Notes: generated from the letters alone by a model not told the origin. Positions 1 to 12,046 are shown, numbered from the stretch's first letter. The stretch: DNA of 64,000 bases from Henckelia pumila (GCF_033568475.1 NC_133121.1:992001-1056000), one strand, 5' to 3'. Made by a program: numbers and translations.

Positions 1-469
1 TATTTTAATTTATTTATTAAAAAACTGTAAACTTCAATATAACAAATAGTACCTAATTAATAATATCATTTGCAATCACTGTGACCACAAGAAACCATTT
101 ATATATTATATATGTGTGTTAATAACAATAAAAAAAATAAAAATTAGGGAATATCACCCTAAAAACATATTAATCAAATTAACGCCCCAAATTTACGCCG
201 CCACAGCCATCAACAGAACAGCATTAAATATTTACCTGATTCTAACACCTTTTTACAAAAACATCATGTTTATGTTGCATACTTGTGTCCTAAATTAAAA
301 GGATACATGTATGCCAGAAAAGGCGAATGCAGGAACCAACGACCAAAGCAAAAGAAAAGTCAGCAAACTAACAAACAGCTGCTGAACAATTTGGCCTAAG
401 TTCAGTTCTGACGTTTATTACAACATAGAGAGTGAAATTTTAAAGTTGAACATGAAGTTTAAGCCCATG
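1..469. other. AT-rich 3' flank of the first gene
   Basis: This stretch lies downstream of the stop codon of the minus-strand gene that ends at 470. It probably holds that gene's 3' UTR and polyadenylation region. The short ORF at 116-298 has no recognisable domain. I see nothing else here. Confidence 0.5.
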
Positions 470-2824
470 TTAATTGATATGGGAGGAGCCAATGCATGAG
501 GCATCAGTTGAGTCGCCAGATTTTGGTAAAGAGACAGATTTATTAGCCTGTGGGAAGCATGAATAAGCAAGGAAGGAAGCCCCGAAGCCAACGGACAATC
601 CCATAATGCTCCATAGCAATCTTCGACGATTCCTTTTCTTTTCTTGTTGTCTACGGGCAACCTCTGCAGTCAATAAAGAGAAAAGATAAGAAGGCCAATA
701 ACCATCACATTAAGCCTATTACTCGCATCTCCAAACTAACTCCATGTGCACCAGATATGCAAAATATTGGTTTAGAAAACAAATTAAATTTCAATGGCTG
801 TAATACACTCTATTTACACAAACAAACAAATGATTACATCATTCTTGTTTTTTTCACTTTGTAGCCGCACCAGAGGGCAAGACAACATAATGAATCCCCA
901 GCAACTGAAAATTTTTTCTCTTCTAAAAGCACAACCAAAAAAGTACACCAAATACTACTGATGGTTATGGTCTTATTGAGGTTAATTTGATATGAGGAAA
1001 GTCACAATGACATGTGTTTCTTATATTGTGGGATCCATGATTTGTCCGACTCCAGTAATAGTGCACTATAGACTTTTAAACCCGACATGAAAGGTAGTGC
1101 AAATCAAGTAGTTTAGAGCTTCATAAGAGTCAAGTGTGTTAACTAGCTTGAAACATAATTTATGATAATCACACATCAAAAGGTCGATAACAACAGATAA
1201 TTATCAGCAGCGAGAAGCACGCAGGAAAATATATTCAAGTGATGCTCAAGTAAAGCTGCAATAGATATAACTTTTCTACAAATTTACAATCACACAGAGA
1301 ACTAATCCAGAAAACTTACCCACAAGCTTCCTCTGGGACATTTCATGATTAACCGTCTCGTAGTATTGCAACCTATCTCGTAGTCTCGTTATCTCCTGGT
1401 CTTTCGATTCAATGACCATGGCAGCAGTTTCTTCAGCCTCGGCACGCGCTAGACCCCTTCCAACTGCTTCAGCAACAAACCTAGTGACAACTACTTCCTG
1501 GGTAAATTGATCGATGGAATTGTCTTCAAGCTGCAGGACATCACAAGCAGCTGGAGGAGCAGGAAATATCAATCCATCCTGAGACATAAGGTAGTGGATC
1601 CTCTCCCACTGACTGCGCATCAATTTTAAGTTTTTCTCCGCAGTCTCTCTCTTTTCAATCTCCTCAAAAAGACTGCGTCTTGCGTCATGGAATTCTGATT
1701 CGATTCTAGAACCAGATGAAGGTGTATTTGATACGGATGCATCAGATGAAAAGTCTGTATAATGAAATCAACGCACCTCGTGAAAATGGACATCAATTTC
1801 TATATTAGTTGATGAATATCATGAAACCTTTCTCCAAGTTAAATAGTATAAAAATAATCACAGGGCTCAAAAGTTTGTCTATTATATCATTTAGAGTCTT
1901 AGACCCACCCAATTATGATGAAATTAAGAGTGATACTAAACTAGAACTGCCATGAAACTGATCCTATAGGAGGAAGTGTAAGTTAAAGCCCGTGACAGTT
2001 TCCTTCAATCAAAATGTGAAGCCAATCATAACAAAACTAAGCTTCTAGAAAAAGAAATCATCTCCTCAAATGCTATGTCGAACTCTTTAATCTGTGTAAT
2101 TTTAGAAGCCGACCAAATTACCAAATCGGAGATTTCAACACAACAAGCTACTGGAAAATCCAAACACAACTCCTTATTTGCATGTGATGCTACTAACAAG
2201 GAACAACTACAACTCAACTACAAATTACCACATAGCAAACATATATTCCACACTTGAAGAAACAATTAAATATACATACTACATAGATAAGCCAATAAAG
2301 TTACCATCAATTGCATCAAAAAATTCCCCTTGAGCAGAAACAAAGCTGCGGCTCTCAATTTGTTTCACCGCAAGATCACTTGCCTCCTCCTCCTCACTCT
2401 TCACCCTCGAATCAGAAAACCCTTCATCATTCTCTCCACCATCAGCTCCATCTCCCGAGCTCTCACCCTTCCCAAAACTTTCCCCAGCCAGCTCCCCCTC
2501 CGGACCCAAATCACCACCTTCATTTCCGTCAAGAAAATCCGAAACTTGACAAAAATCAAGACTCCTCTGACCATTTCCCCCACGGCGGCGCTTGTGATTG
2601 ACCACGTACGGAGAAGGGGATGGAGGGTCAGGCGTAGAAAATTCAGAAATCGGAGTCTGCTCTGGAGTCACATACAAGGCCGGCGATATGTACAGATGCC
2701 TGAGATTTGTTTCTCCAGCATGATTCCCGATTCCATGTACGGAATCAAGGTGGGATTTTTCGAGGGGATCTGGACATTTGGGTTCTAGAAAATTATCCAA
2801 CGCAATACTAGAATACGTCGGCAT
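470..2824 (-). CDS. Three-exon gene for an uncharacterised coiled-coil, tail-anchored plant protein
   Basis: I assembled this gene from three minus-strand exons: 2824-2305, 1754-1320 and 663-470. They join with GT-AG introns in matching phase (both phase 1) to give 1,149 nt, or 382 residues. Residues 1-173 are acidic and disordered, with Pro/Ser-rich stretches and a basic KRRRGG patch. Exon 2 codes for a long charged helix, likely coiled coil (FEEIEKRETAEKNL to ITRLRDRLQYYETVNHEM). Exon 3 starts with a basic run (RRQQEKKRNRRR) followed at once by one hydrophobic segment (LLWSIMGLSVGFGASFLAY) and a short tail. Such a tail would anchor the protein in a membrane with most of it facing the cytosol. 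That is inference from topology; I recognise no named family. The intact frame over three exons is the main evidence that the gene works. Confidence 0.8.
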
Positions 2825-3412
2825 AATTTTTCAAATTGAGAAATTGTATGGAGTCGCCGACATAGAACGGGAGGCGGGAAGGGTTTAGCCCTACCAAGAA
2901 CTTGGGAAGAAGTGGGGACTCGGGGGACAAGAGCACCAACGACAGGGAGATAACTTGTGATAAACGAAATGATTTTTATTTTATTTTTGAAAAAATATAA
3001 TAGTAATCTCGTTTTTTTCTGATAAATGGGAAATAAATAATTAAATATATATTATCTCCTTCAATTATATAACTCACATTTTTTTTCAGTCTCAAGATAT
3101 AAGCATACAATATATTTAATAATAATTTTGTTACATTTCTTGACTTATATATCCTTTTAATTATAATTTTTTGATTAAATAAAGGTAAAATTATAAATTT
3201 TTACATAATTTGTTTTTTTAATAATTTTTTTTTATCAAAGCGAAAAAATAAGACTATATAATCCAGATAAAAATAGAATCTTATAGCATGTTTAATATGG
3301 TTAATGAGATCATATCCTTCAGATGATCAATGATATATTATTCTAAGTGTAAGTATAGTACCTAAATCATAGATTCATTTATTTTTATCTTAATAGATAT
3401 GTATAATTACGC
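2825..3412. other. 5' UTR and promoter side of the first gene, then AT-rich spacer
   Basis: The bases just above the ATG at 2824 (about 2825-2940) are GC-richer than what follows and probably contain the 5' UTR and core promoter of the minus-strand gene. From about 2960 the DNA is strongly AT-rich, with no coding signal on either strand. Confidence 0.4.
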
Positions 3413-4352
3413 GATGTATGATGGCGGTCATCTCCTTCTCTTGCATCGTATACCGTATCTCCGTATCATTGAGCTTCCGACTTTCATAGACGATAGGGTG
3501 TCCTTCTTTCATTAGGACCCCTCCAATAGCAAAATCGAAAGCATCGGTGTACTTCAAGCTATTTGTGAATGTCTGAGAAAGCCAAAACGGATTCCTTGCT
3601 CACCACTGCCCTTAAGTCAGCAAAAGCTTTGACACATGCATCCAGCCATCCCCATGGTCAGTCCTTCTTAAAAAAAATTCGTCAGCGGTGTAGCTCTCGC
3701 GGAATACCTTTTTATGAACCTGCGATATTAATTTACTAGCCCAAGGAAAGAAAGTAGTTTGGTTACCTTGGTTGGCGGCTCCCAATCCATGATGGCACGA
3801 ACCTTGCTTTCGTCCATCTCGAGCTTTCCATGCTCAATCGTGTGCCCCAAGAATTGAACTGTCTATTGTGCAAATAAACACTTTTCCTTCTCTGTGTTCT
3901 CCTGTAAGACTTGGAACACTGTTTGGAGATGTTGGACATGCTCCTTCAATGTGTGGCTATAGATGAATATATCGTCCAAGTACACCACCATGAACTTGTC
4001 AAGATAAGGATGAAAGATCTTGTTCATGAGTGTACAAAATGTTGTCAGGGCATTAGTTAGGCCAAATGGCATGACGAGTCACTCAAAAATATCCATATCG
4101 AGTGATACATTTTGTCTTGGGCTCGTCCCCTTGGACAATTCGAACTTGATAGTACCCTTTTTGTAAGTTCATATTGGTATAGTATTTGGCTTGACCAAGA
4201 CTATCAAACAAATCAGCTATCAAGCGAATGAGCAAAGTTTTTCTTAGAGCTTCAAACGTACGATTTAAAAGAATTCTGGAGAGTTTCCTGAAGCTCGTGT
4301 TGATCAACCTTACTTGATTGCCTTGAAGTCTCGAACATCGCTTGAAGATCAA
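3413..4352 (-). pseudogene. Decayed Ty3/gypsy reverse transcriptase-RNase H fragment
   Basis: Read on the minus strand, the pieces follow the order of a gypsy polyprotein. First come the RT fingers and palm (about 4290-4083, ending KTKCITRYGYF). The MPFGLTNA motif and a YLDDIF catalytic motif follow (4072-3863). Then a thumb-like stretch contains GHTIEHGKLEMDESKVRAI and FLGLV. Last is an RNase H start with YESRKLNDTEIRYTMQEKE (about 3500-3420). Stops and frame changes separate the pieces, and I see no gag, integrase or LTRs. It is an old internal fragment with no likely function. The boundaries are where recognisable similarity fades. Confidence 0.85.
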
Positions 4353-5026
4353 GGATTGAAGAGCGTGTTGTTCTCATTGAGTTTTGACATCAATGATTCA
4401 TCTCCTTGTTTTAATTTTTTATTCTATTTCATATAAAATGTTTATGAGATGCTTAGTTATTTATTTTATTGCTTACTTTAGAAAAAAAATTGAATTTTAC
4501 AATAATTCATTAGTTTTAGGGTTTGTAAACTATTTAATTCGTTTCTTTCACTAGTGAAAGTTTTGACACGAGACATTACAAGAGTAGTGTATACTCTTTC
4601 TTAAATATCTGAGTCTAATTATTTGGTTGCGAGTGTATTTTATTCACACTTTTATAATTTTTCATTGCATATTATTGGACAACAATTTTATTGTTTTCTT
4701 TTTTGTCCTTTTTCTACTATTTGATTTATCACTTTTTCATTAACCTCCCACTTCTCATTCTACACCCCACTAACCCATTTTTTATCTTAATCCACAAATC
4801 CACGTTGAATTTTAAACCACTTAAATTTCTCAATTTTTTTTCCAACCATCTTGCATTTTTCATCATTTTATCGTTTTATATAATAAATTTTATTATCATT
4901 TTTTAAATTATTATGTCCTCATTTTATTCTAAGCTAATTTTATCTATGTATATTATCAATTTAAAATAATTTATCTAAATTACATTTATTTATATTATGA
5001 TATTGATATTTGTATATTATATATAA
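4353..5026. other. AT-rich DNA upstream of a Helitron end
   Basis: There is no coding signal; the ORF at 4691-4906 is a low-complexity Phe/Leu/Ile run from T-rich DNA. The low-complexity tract leading into the hairpin at 5027 may be the body of a non-autonomous Helitron. I could not find a convincing 5'-TC terminus. Confidence 0.35.
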
Positions 5027-5055
5027 TGCACGCACGATGCGTGCATAATTGCTAG
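5027..5055 (+). mobile_element. Helitron 3' terminus: hairpin plus CTAG
   Basis: A perfect 8-bp stem (TGCACGCA, loop CGA, TGCGTGCA; 5027-5045) is followed six bases later by CTAG (5052-5055) and a T. A short GC-rich hairpin a few bases before CTRR, next to a T, is the standard 3' end of plant Helitrons. The 5' end was not found, so element length is unknown. Confidence 0.7.
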
Positions 5056-5487
5056 TTTTAATAATAAAAAAAGCCACAATCAACGCAGTTTTTTAGGTCG
5101 AGTTTTTAAACTAATATTCATTGTGGGCCTTGTGATGAGTTCCATTGGGCTCCAAGTTATTTTGAATTTGGATATGGATATCATCCCCTTCGAGCCCATT
5201 ACTTGACTTGTTGATCCAATAAAATAGAATCTATTTACCTTTTCGTGAATAAATTTGTGCATAGGTTCAGCACAAGATTATTCGTCTTCCTGATTACATC
5301 AAAATCTTTCTCGGCTTCTTTTACGATTATTGTTTTATAATGTTGCCCGCTTGTATAACCGGTGAGTTTTGATGCATTTTTTTGGTTTCTTTCGTTGAAA
5401 TATATACTTTCACCACTCACTCTGATTCTCAAATCTTATCTTGCCCAGTTGCTTGTGTTATGATTCTCTCGTTTTCGTTTCGTTTTG

Positions 5488-5518
<31 letters not shown>

Positions 5519-5707
5519 TGCATTTACTACTGGTGATTTTTTTGTAAAAAAGAATGAAATCAATTCAATCAGTGAATTTCAGAATTTCTCACTCGACAGT
5601 GTTTCTTACTATAGCCTTGTTGACCGCCTTAATTCTTTAGCTAATTTTGTTGGGCTCTTTCAGGAATTGCTTGTTTAGCGTTTGGATTCTGGGTTTTGGA
5701 GAATGAA
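5056..5707. other. Upstream region of the F-box gene with a (GTTTT)n repeat
   Basis: This stretch holds the promoter side of the F-box gene. A pentanucleotide repeat (GTTTT)n runs from about 5471 to 5513. The ORF at 5382-5678 runs through it and has no recognisable domain. Confidence 0.4.
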
Positions 5708-5810
5708 ATGAGACGCCGTCGGGTGAAGGTATATTTCAACATCTCTCTGCTATCTTCAATTAATATTCTTGTTTCTTAATTGATCAAACTCCTCTTACTA
5801 GGGGTTTCCT

Positions 5811-7522
5811 ATGGTTGCTGATGTTGATACTCCTGTGGAAGATATTGATGTTGATACTCCCGTGGAAGATGCTCATCACAAGCATGGTATTGATGTTGAT
5901 ACTCCTGTGGAAGATGCTCATCACAAGCATGGTATTGATGTTGATACTCATATTGATGTTGATATTCATTTGGAGGAGAGAAAAGATAGGATCAGTAAGT
6001 TGCCGGATGATGTGATCTCGTTGATTGTTTCGCGATTACATACGATAGATGTTGTTAGGATGAGCATCCTGTCAAGGAGATGGAAGCACGTTTACACCTT
6101 TGTCTCAGAAGTCAGATTTTCATGTCTTAGGATGTGCCCTCTTTCTCTTTGTTATAAATTCGAGGGCGAAAAGTTGAGCGAGTTAAAAAGAAAGTTTGTC
6201 CAATCAGTGGATTCTTTTTTAGAACATCATTCTGGTTCTAGAATAACGTCCTTTGAATTGGTTTGTTGCTTTCGTGGATGCATCTTGGACAGTTTTAGAA
6301 GATGGATGGATTCTATTTGCAGATTGGGAGTGGACAGGCTTATCGTTCGATATTGCAGTAGTCCTAACTGTGTAGAGAGGAACCCTCCAGTTTTCTCTTC
6401 TGATTTTCTTCCTGGACCATCGGCGGTGAAACATATATATTTGGTTGGCGGTTCTTTCCAAATATTAAGTCAAACAGCTCTTGAAGATATTGATTTGACT
6501 GGTGTTGCGTTCACTTCTGAGGCAGTGGAGTGTATTTTATTGAACTGTTGCAACCTCCAATCGTTAAAATTTAAGTTTTGTGTGCTCCCTTCCAAATTAC
6601 ATATTCATGGTCCTGATCTCCAATTAAAAACTTTGACGGTGTTATATTGTTCAGAAGTTGCAGAGATAGACTTGTCTGCAATAAATCTAACTACTTTTGA
6701 GTTATATACTTTCAGAATGACGACGTTAACGTTTTCGAACGTACCGTTGCTACAAACTATGTTTGTCACCAAAGTGGCCCCTTGTGTATTTGAAAAAGCT
6801 GCCAAAGATCTACCTAATCTTAAATTCATGCATTTTTGGACCGATGCCAGATTATTTGAGGTGCAATTAATCTCTTTTCACCATATTTATCCTTGCTTTA
6901 TTTCCTTAGTAGTGAAGAAATTCTAGAAATATTTATGGAGTAGTGTTTGCATGTTGCCTCAGGCATTTGAAATTGGTGGAGTCAACAAGCTTAGGCACCT
7001 CAGACAATTGGCTTTATTTTTAGATCAACAGAACGAGCTCGATCTGCTAGCACTTGCTACAATCCTGGATGTGTGCCCTCTTTTACACAAGCTCCAAGTG
7101 TCGATGGTATTCATCAGATATTCACATCACACCTTGTTCCCATATCATAACTTTTTTTTAATTAATATACATGTGACTGATATTTTTATTCGGCTTTGCC
7201 AATACAGGGACAACTATCGACATTTAATGGAAAAGGAGCAGAGAAGAGAGTTGTCAGGCACCACACTAAGTTGAAAGAGGTGGAGTTTAGTGGATTTAGT
7301 GGCACAGAGAATGAGTATAATTTTATTTTGTGCGTTCTCGCAAACGGGGTCTCCCTCGAACGATTGTCAATCTTTTTGGAGGTTAGACAATACCATGTAA
7401 ATGTTGGAAGATGGCAACGTCTAATTGGTAATCAAGGGTATTTCAAGTTGACACTCAGGAGTATTCGTGAGTGGTTGCAAGGAAAGGCCATTTCTAAGAA
7501 TGTTGAGATTCTTATCGTGTAA
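5811..7522 (+). CDS. F-box/LRR/FBD protein, three exons
   Basis: The exons are 5811-6860, 6963-7106 and 7208-7522. All joins are phase 0 at GT-AG sites, giving 1,509 nt and 502 residues. After an acidic repeated N-terminus comes an F-box (about residues 58-95: DRISKLPDDVISLIVSRL, then LSRRWKHVY). F-boxes bind SKP1 and place the protein in an SCF ubiquitin ligase as the substrate receptor. Irregular leucine-rich repeats follow, and an FBD-type C-terminus (KLKEVEFSGFSGTENEYNF, LERLSIF, SIREWLQGKA, ending VEILIV). Such genes are numerous and fast-evolving in plants, so no substrate can be proposed. A possible extra 5' exon, 5708-5728 (ATG AGA CGC CGT CGG GTG AAG), splices in frame to 5802 and would add ten residues (MRRRRVKGFP). 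Confidence 0.85.
5844..5951 (+). repeat. 45-bp coding tandem repeat at the F-box protein N-terminus
   Basis: Two nearly identical 45-bp units (5844-5888, 5889-5933) are followed by a partial third. Each codes for IDVDTPVEDAHHKHG. The array keeps the reading frame and gives the protein an acidic, His-containing lead-in before the F-box. Confidence 0.85.
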
Positions 7523-8356
7523 GAAACCATAACAGATCCATATGTAATTAAGTTGGGGTTTTTTTTTTTTTTTTTTTCAGATTATTGTTTTGGAGTTTAT
7601 TGAATTTAAAGGTATTGATCCCTGTTTATTGGCTTCTGCGTTGGTTGAACCAAATGAACAGACATTTATATTACATGGTGAAAAGGAGAGATTTTTTGAT
7701 ATAATGTATGCACTGATTTCAAATTTTGAATCGGGTTTCTTTGTTGTAGATTTATGCATTTGTTTGTGCAGGTAACAGCTACTCATCTCTTGCAAGAGAC
7801 AAAAATATGCCAATCAGAGGCCAAATTCCCCTGTGAATTGTGATATGTTCCAGAGATATCCATGGTTTCGCCTTGGCATCGTGGTTTCTTCTTACCATTT
7901 ATTCGTAGACGGAAGAGTGAGGCTTGAAATTGACTAATCAAATGTATAATTCAAAATATGAAATATTATACCTGATGCAATATCAACAAGTACTGGCTTA
8001 ATTTGGCACAGTCAACATCCAGTTAACAAGATATATATTGAAAGCTTTGATGATTTCTTGAAAATTGAGAGCCGTGTATATATGGCCGTCCGTCCGTACA
8101 TAATCATATCTCGTACTCATTTGCTTTGTTTGAGAGACAATATTAATTTTTTCTTTTACTATATATATATATATAAATTAATTTATTGCAAATAAATATA
8201 TAATAATTAATCACTTCACCCTCTCAACGTGCAGCTCTATTTAATGGTTTTTATTCAATTTTCGATCATGATTAGAGGAATGATAATTTGTTTGGAATAT
8301 TGAACAAACTTATTAATCATATAACCTGCAGTACATCATGACAATTTTAATACTGT
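7523..8356. other. 3' region of the F-box gene
   Basis: A poly-T tract (about 7557-7577) ending in CAG at 7578-7580 looks like a 3' splice site. It is followed by an open stretch (7581-7775) that does not join in frame to the F-box CDS with a good protein. I treat it as 3' UTR or a relic of an older exon. The rest is AT-rich, with nothing recognised. Confidence 0.35.
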
Positions 8357-8365
8357 ATAATAACA

Positions 8366-8687
8366 TGTGTTCTTAAAAGCTCGCTTAAGCGATGTTTAAT
8401 CTCGTTTAAGTTTTAATACGCTAGCTTAAACTCGATTAAGCGACCGTTTTTTAGAACAGAAAATTTCATTTATTTTTTAAAATGAAAACTTTTTTTATAA
8501 ATATGTATATTTATAGTTTAAAACTTGAATTATCTATTAAATCATATATTTATGGTTAATCTAACATTTTATTTAATGTTTGTCTTAAAAAATTAAAATT
8601 ATTGTAAAAATTGAAAACGCTTTAAGCTTGAAAAGCTTGAAACTTGAACTCCACGCTTCGACGCGTTTCGCGCTTTTTAGAACCTTG
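8366..8687. mobile_element. Putative hAT-like MITE (322 bp)
   Basis: The segment is flanked by the direct repeat ATAATAACA (8357-8365 and 8688-8696). It has imperfect inverted ends: TTCTTAAAAGCTCGC on the left, and TTCTAAAAAGCGCG on the reverse complement of the right. There is no coding capacity. The flanking repeat is AT-rich, so chance cannot be excluded. Confidence 0.4.
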
Positions 8688-8696
8688 ATAATAACA

Positions 8697-9655
8697 CAAT
8701 AATCACAATGTAAATTTATAATAATGTATAAAAAATTATAAACGAAGTGAAGTCCGTACATGATGAATTTAAAATTCACTTGGTATATATATAAGTTTGA
8801 AGCCAAAATTAAAAATTCTTTATGAAATCAAAATATATCCAGAGCTAATTTTTCCAAACGGAAAAATGATGACTCCTGAGTCTTAAAGCAATCACTCTTG
8901 TGGGATTAAACATAGTTGCTCGACAATTAGACTGTATTTATTTATTTATTTATTATATAAGAAGTACTAATATGCAAGCACCTAGCTGTTGATGGCTGGC
9001 TAAGAACACTCTTCCAATTTCCAACCTTGACTCCGGGATTTGCGAGCAAGCAATGATGGATTGTAAGCTGGTTCACTTCTCCAACAATATGCAATCTATG
9101 TCGAAGAAGAAGGTCATAATTCAGACATCATGATTAAAAATAACTTTCGGTTTAAAAATAACTTTTAAAATTTTATTTTCTTCATTTCGAAAATAAATAA
9201 GTAGAAAATTTTCAATCATTTCAAAAATTTACAATAAACGGTCATTTTCCAAATCTCATATTGAATTTTCAGTTATTCTAACTAGAAAAATTGCAATACA
9301 AGCTCAATAATAATTGCAAAGTCAATAATTCTCAAATATTTCAATTTTTAACCCATTGATTATTTTTCCCAAAATATCGCAACAATAGTATTTAGGATAA
9401 AAATCCAAACTTCAAAAGTCATATGTATCCTAAATCAATATTATCGCAACTAAATATTCAAATTTTTTTTAGAGCTATCGAATTTATCTCAAAATCGCAT
9501 AATTTCAAAACCTACTACAGTAAATCAACCAAAAAAATGAAATAGAGTGTTCTATTTTTAATTTTTGCACATGGGGCTGAACATTTTTTTTAAAAAAAAT
9601 TTAAACTACAATTGTTTTTTTTTTATTATTTATAAAAATGGTGACTCCGCCCCTA

Positions 9656-9693
<38 letters not shown>

Positions 9694-10934
9694 TGATTAA
9701 TTACAGGATTTTTGCACTTGCTTCTTTCGTATATATACATACTTGGAAGGCATGCTAATATATATTCCCCTAATCAACACGATCGTTAATTTTTTTTTAT
9801 ATTGTTCATTACTTAATAAAAAAAATATGAGAAAACCTTTAATTTGAAGTTAAAAAATGTTTGACTCCCCTTGAATCTCATGAATTCAAAGGATAATTCC
9901 CAAATTCACCACCGTCTTCCATTCTTAATTATAAATTAATTATAACACTCGATGGGATAATTAGTTAAAAAAAACAGGTTACAAGAAATCTGATTGAAAA
10001 GTTAATGGGACGGGAACCACTACGTACGTACCTAGCTAGGAAATATATATGGTTTGTAATTAAAATTTCAAATTGAATTTGTGCATGCAATGTTAGTCGA
10101 GGGCCGTTGGATTTAGCTTGAAATATATAAATAGTAACTTAATTTAGTTGTCGCAAGAAGAGCAGTCCGACGATGACCGGTCGATCGAGTTGATAATATC
10201 ATTATTAAAAAATAATGATAAATAAATTAATAAAACTGTGATATTAGGTGAGATTAATTAACGCTGACAAGTTCTTGTCACAGTACTGCATGTATTAATC
10301 ATTAATCTCTCAAATAATCAAAATATATATTCGATTGGAAATTTTTTAATATTGAAAAAATAAAACAAATAGATAGAGTATATAATTATGTACACATGCA
10401 GTGCAAGTAAGTTTTCTATAAGAATATCTCATGGATCTATTTCGATGATATCGATTTTAAAATTACACACACAATGATCATAAAATATATAGTTTTTTAA
10501 TATTTTGGTAAAAAGATATTTTGTAGCCGGTGATCAATTTCATCTGCAAATTGAAGTGATTACTTCACTACTTAAGTATAAGTTATATAGACTATCAAGT
10601 TAACCCCCACAAAGGAGTGATTCTTATATATTTTTAGTTTGTCTTTCTCTTTCATTATATATGTGAATACGAACATATGAAACATCACTTTAAGGAAAGG
10701 CTATTGCGTGCGTTATTTCAAAATTTTTGTATGTTTACTTCACGTGATAAGATTTTGAAACAAATTTTTTTTATGTATACATCAACCTATATATTATTTT
10801 ACAAACAGTACTGTTAATTTAAAATTATTTTTTTATGTATACATAAACCTATATATTATTTGGATAATTTTTGTAAAATGTTGTTGAAAAATAATTTTGA
10901 AAAATGGCCAGTTAAGCATTGAAATTGGTGAAGA
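8697..10934. other. AT-rich intergenic DNA
   Basis: I see no gene on either strand. An (AT)n microsatellite lies at 9661-9691. A short repeat (TGTATACATCAACCTATAT and TGTATACATAAACCTATAT) occurs near 10775 and 10837. Confidence 0.4.
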
Positions 10935-11246
10935 GATCGATCTCCGGTCACATAAGATTTTGAATTCAAAAATTGTAGATATACACAAATTCAATTTGAA
11001 TTTTAAGGTTTTTTTTAAATTAATTAATTAATATTTAATCACTTTAAAGTAACGGTACATACACTTCTCTTTGATAAAATTATTTCCAAAATACATTTAT
11101 TTGATCGATCTCAGGTCACATAAGAACATACACTTCCAAAATTGTAGATATACACAAATTCAATTTGAAATTTTTAAGTTTTTTTTTAAAATTAATTAAT
11201 TAATATTTAATCACTTTAAAGTAACGGTACATACACTTCTCTTTGA
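10935..11246 (+). repeat. Diverged direct duplication of about 140 bp
   Basis: Unit 1 (10935-11074) and unit 2 (11103-11246) share the same order of blocks. They start GATCGATCTC-GGTCACATAAG and end GTAACGGTACATACACTTCT-CTTTGA, with small indels. The block looks like a local tandem duplication; I see no TE ends. Confidence 0.75.
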
Positions 11247-11499
11247 ATTAGATAGCTGAAATTAATGTTGAAACACGTCGACCATTCCATAAGCTAACGC
11301 ACAATATCTTGGTTAAAACGTTCTCATGAAGCCAACAATTAATTAGGAAAATCAACATTAATTCATACATTCTAATCTCGATCGACGATCTTTTATGGTT
11401 AATTAAATACATGCAATGATGACCAATCTAAAAACACTTTGAAAATCATCACGTGAAACTTCAATATTATAATTTAAATAACACGTACACATACAAAAA
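11247..11499. other. AT-rich spacer
   Basis: Nothing recognised. Confidence 0.3.
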
Positions 11500-12046
11500 T
11501 ACACAAATTGAAACGGAATTGTTTTTCCTTTATATTTAACTTGTGGCGTATTCTTGGAAATGCATCCCTCCACGCCTACAATGGAAGACAAATTATTATA
11601 GGCAAGGTAAATGGTAAAAGAAAACCGTCTTTGCTCATGCATTTGAAGCAAACGAGCGATGTGCACTTTTGGAGTGGCGATAACCTTTTTCTTTTCGTTG
11701 CATCTTTCCTCCATTTGAAATATCCATCGGGATTATTTTTCAAATCATTGACTATGCGCATAAATTAATTTTTTCTCATACGAAATTGTCGTCGGAACAT
11801 GTCATCGGTATACACTGGCTCAACAACAAAATAATCGTTGAGGAGTTGAGTATATCCAACGGCACGTTCTCTATTAATTGACCTTCTTCTTTGTCTACTC
11901 CCATGAGAACTTTTCACCATTTCAGCTAATATACGATGTTGCATTAACGTCAAAAATAATGCTTCACAAGGATCCGATATTGTATGACGATTTGTTGTGG
12001 CTTCGGGAATATTTTCTGTGTTGGACTAACTAGGATTTCCAGCCAT
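11500..12046 (-). pseudogene. Broken PIF/Harbinger (HARBI1-like) transposase, N-terminal part
   Basis: Reading down from an ATG at 12046, one frame gives MAGNPS, a stop, and then about 90 residues including ERAVGYTQLLNDYFVVEPVY and DDMFRRQFRMRKN. A second in-frame stop (near 11765) follows, then FMRIVNDLKNNPDGYFKW and LSPLQKCTS. This order (NDYF, Y-E/D-MFRRRFRM, LFLRI, YF, LQKCT) is typical of the N-terminal half of plant PIF/Harbinger transposases. The DDE nuclease domain is absent, and the frame is lost by about 11570. It is non-functional. The outer end of the element lies at 12434. Confidence 0.8.

Noticed and set aside
4691..4906. Phe/Leu/Ile-rich ORF resembling membrane segments
   Set aside because: It is a low-complexity translation of T-rich DNA with no supporting context.
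7581..7775. Fourth exon of the F-box gene after the poly-T/CAG site
   Set aside because: The best donor (7519) gives the wrong frame for the more protein-like reading, and exon 3 already ends in a normal FBD C-terminus.
11403..11714. Separate minus-strand gene of 103 codons
   Set aside because: It overlaps the decayed Harbinger transposase in another frame and is best explained as its frameshifted remains.
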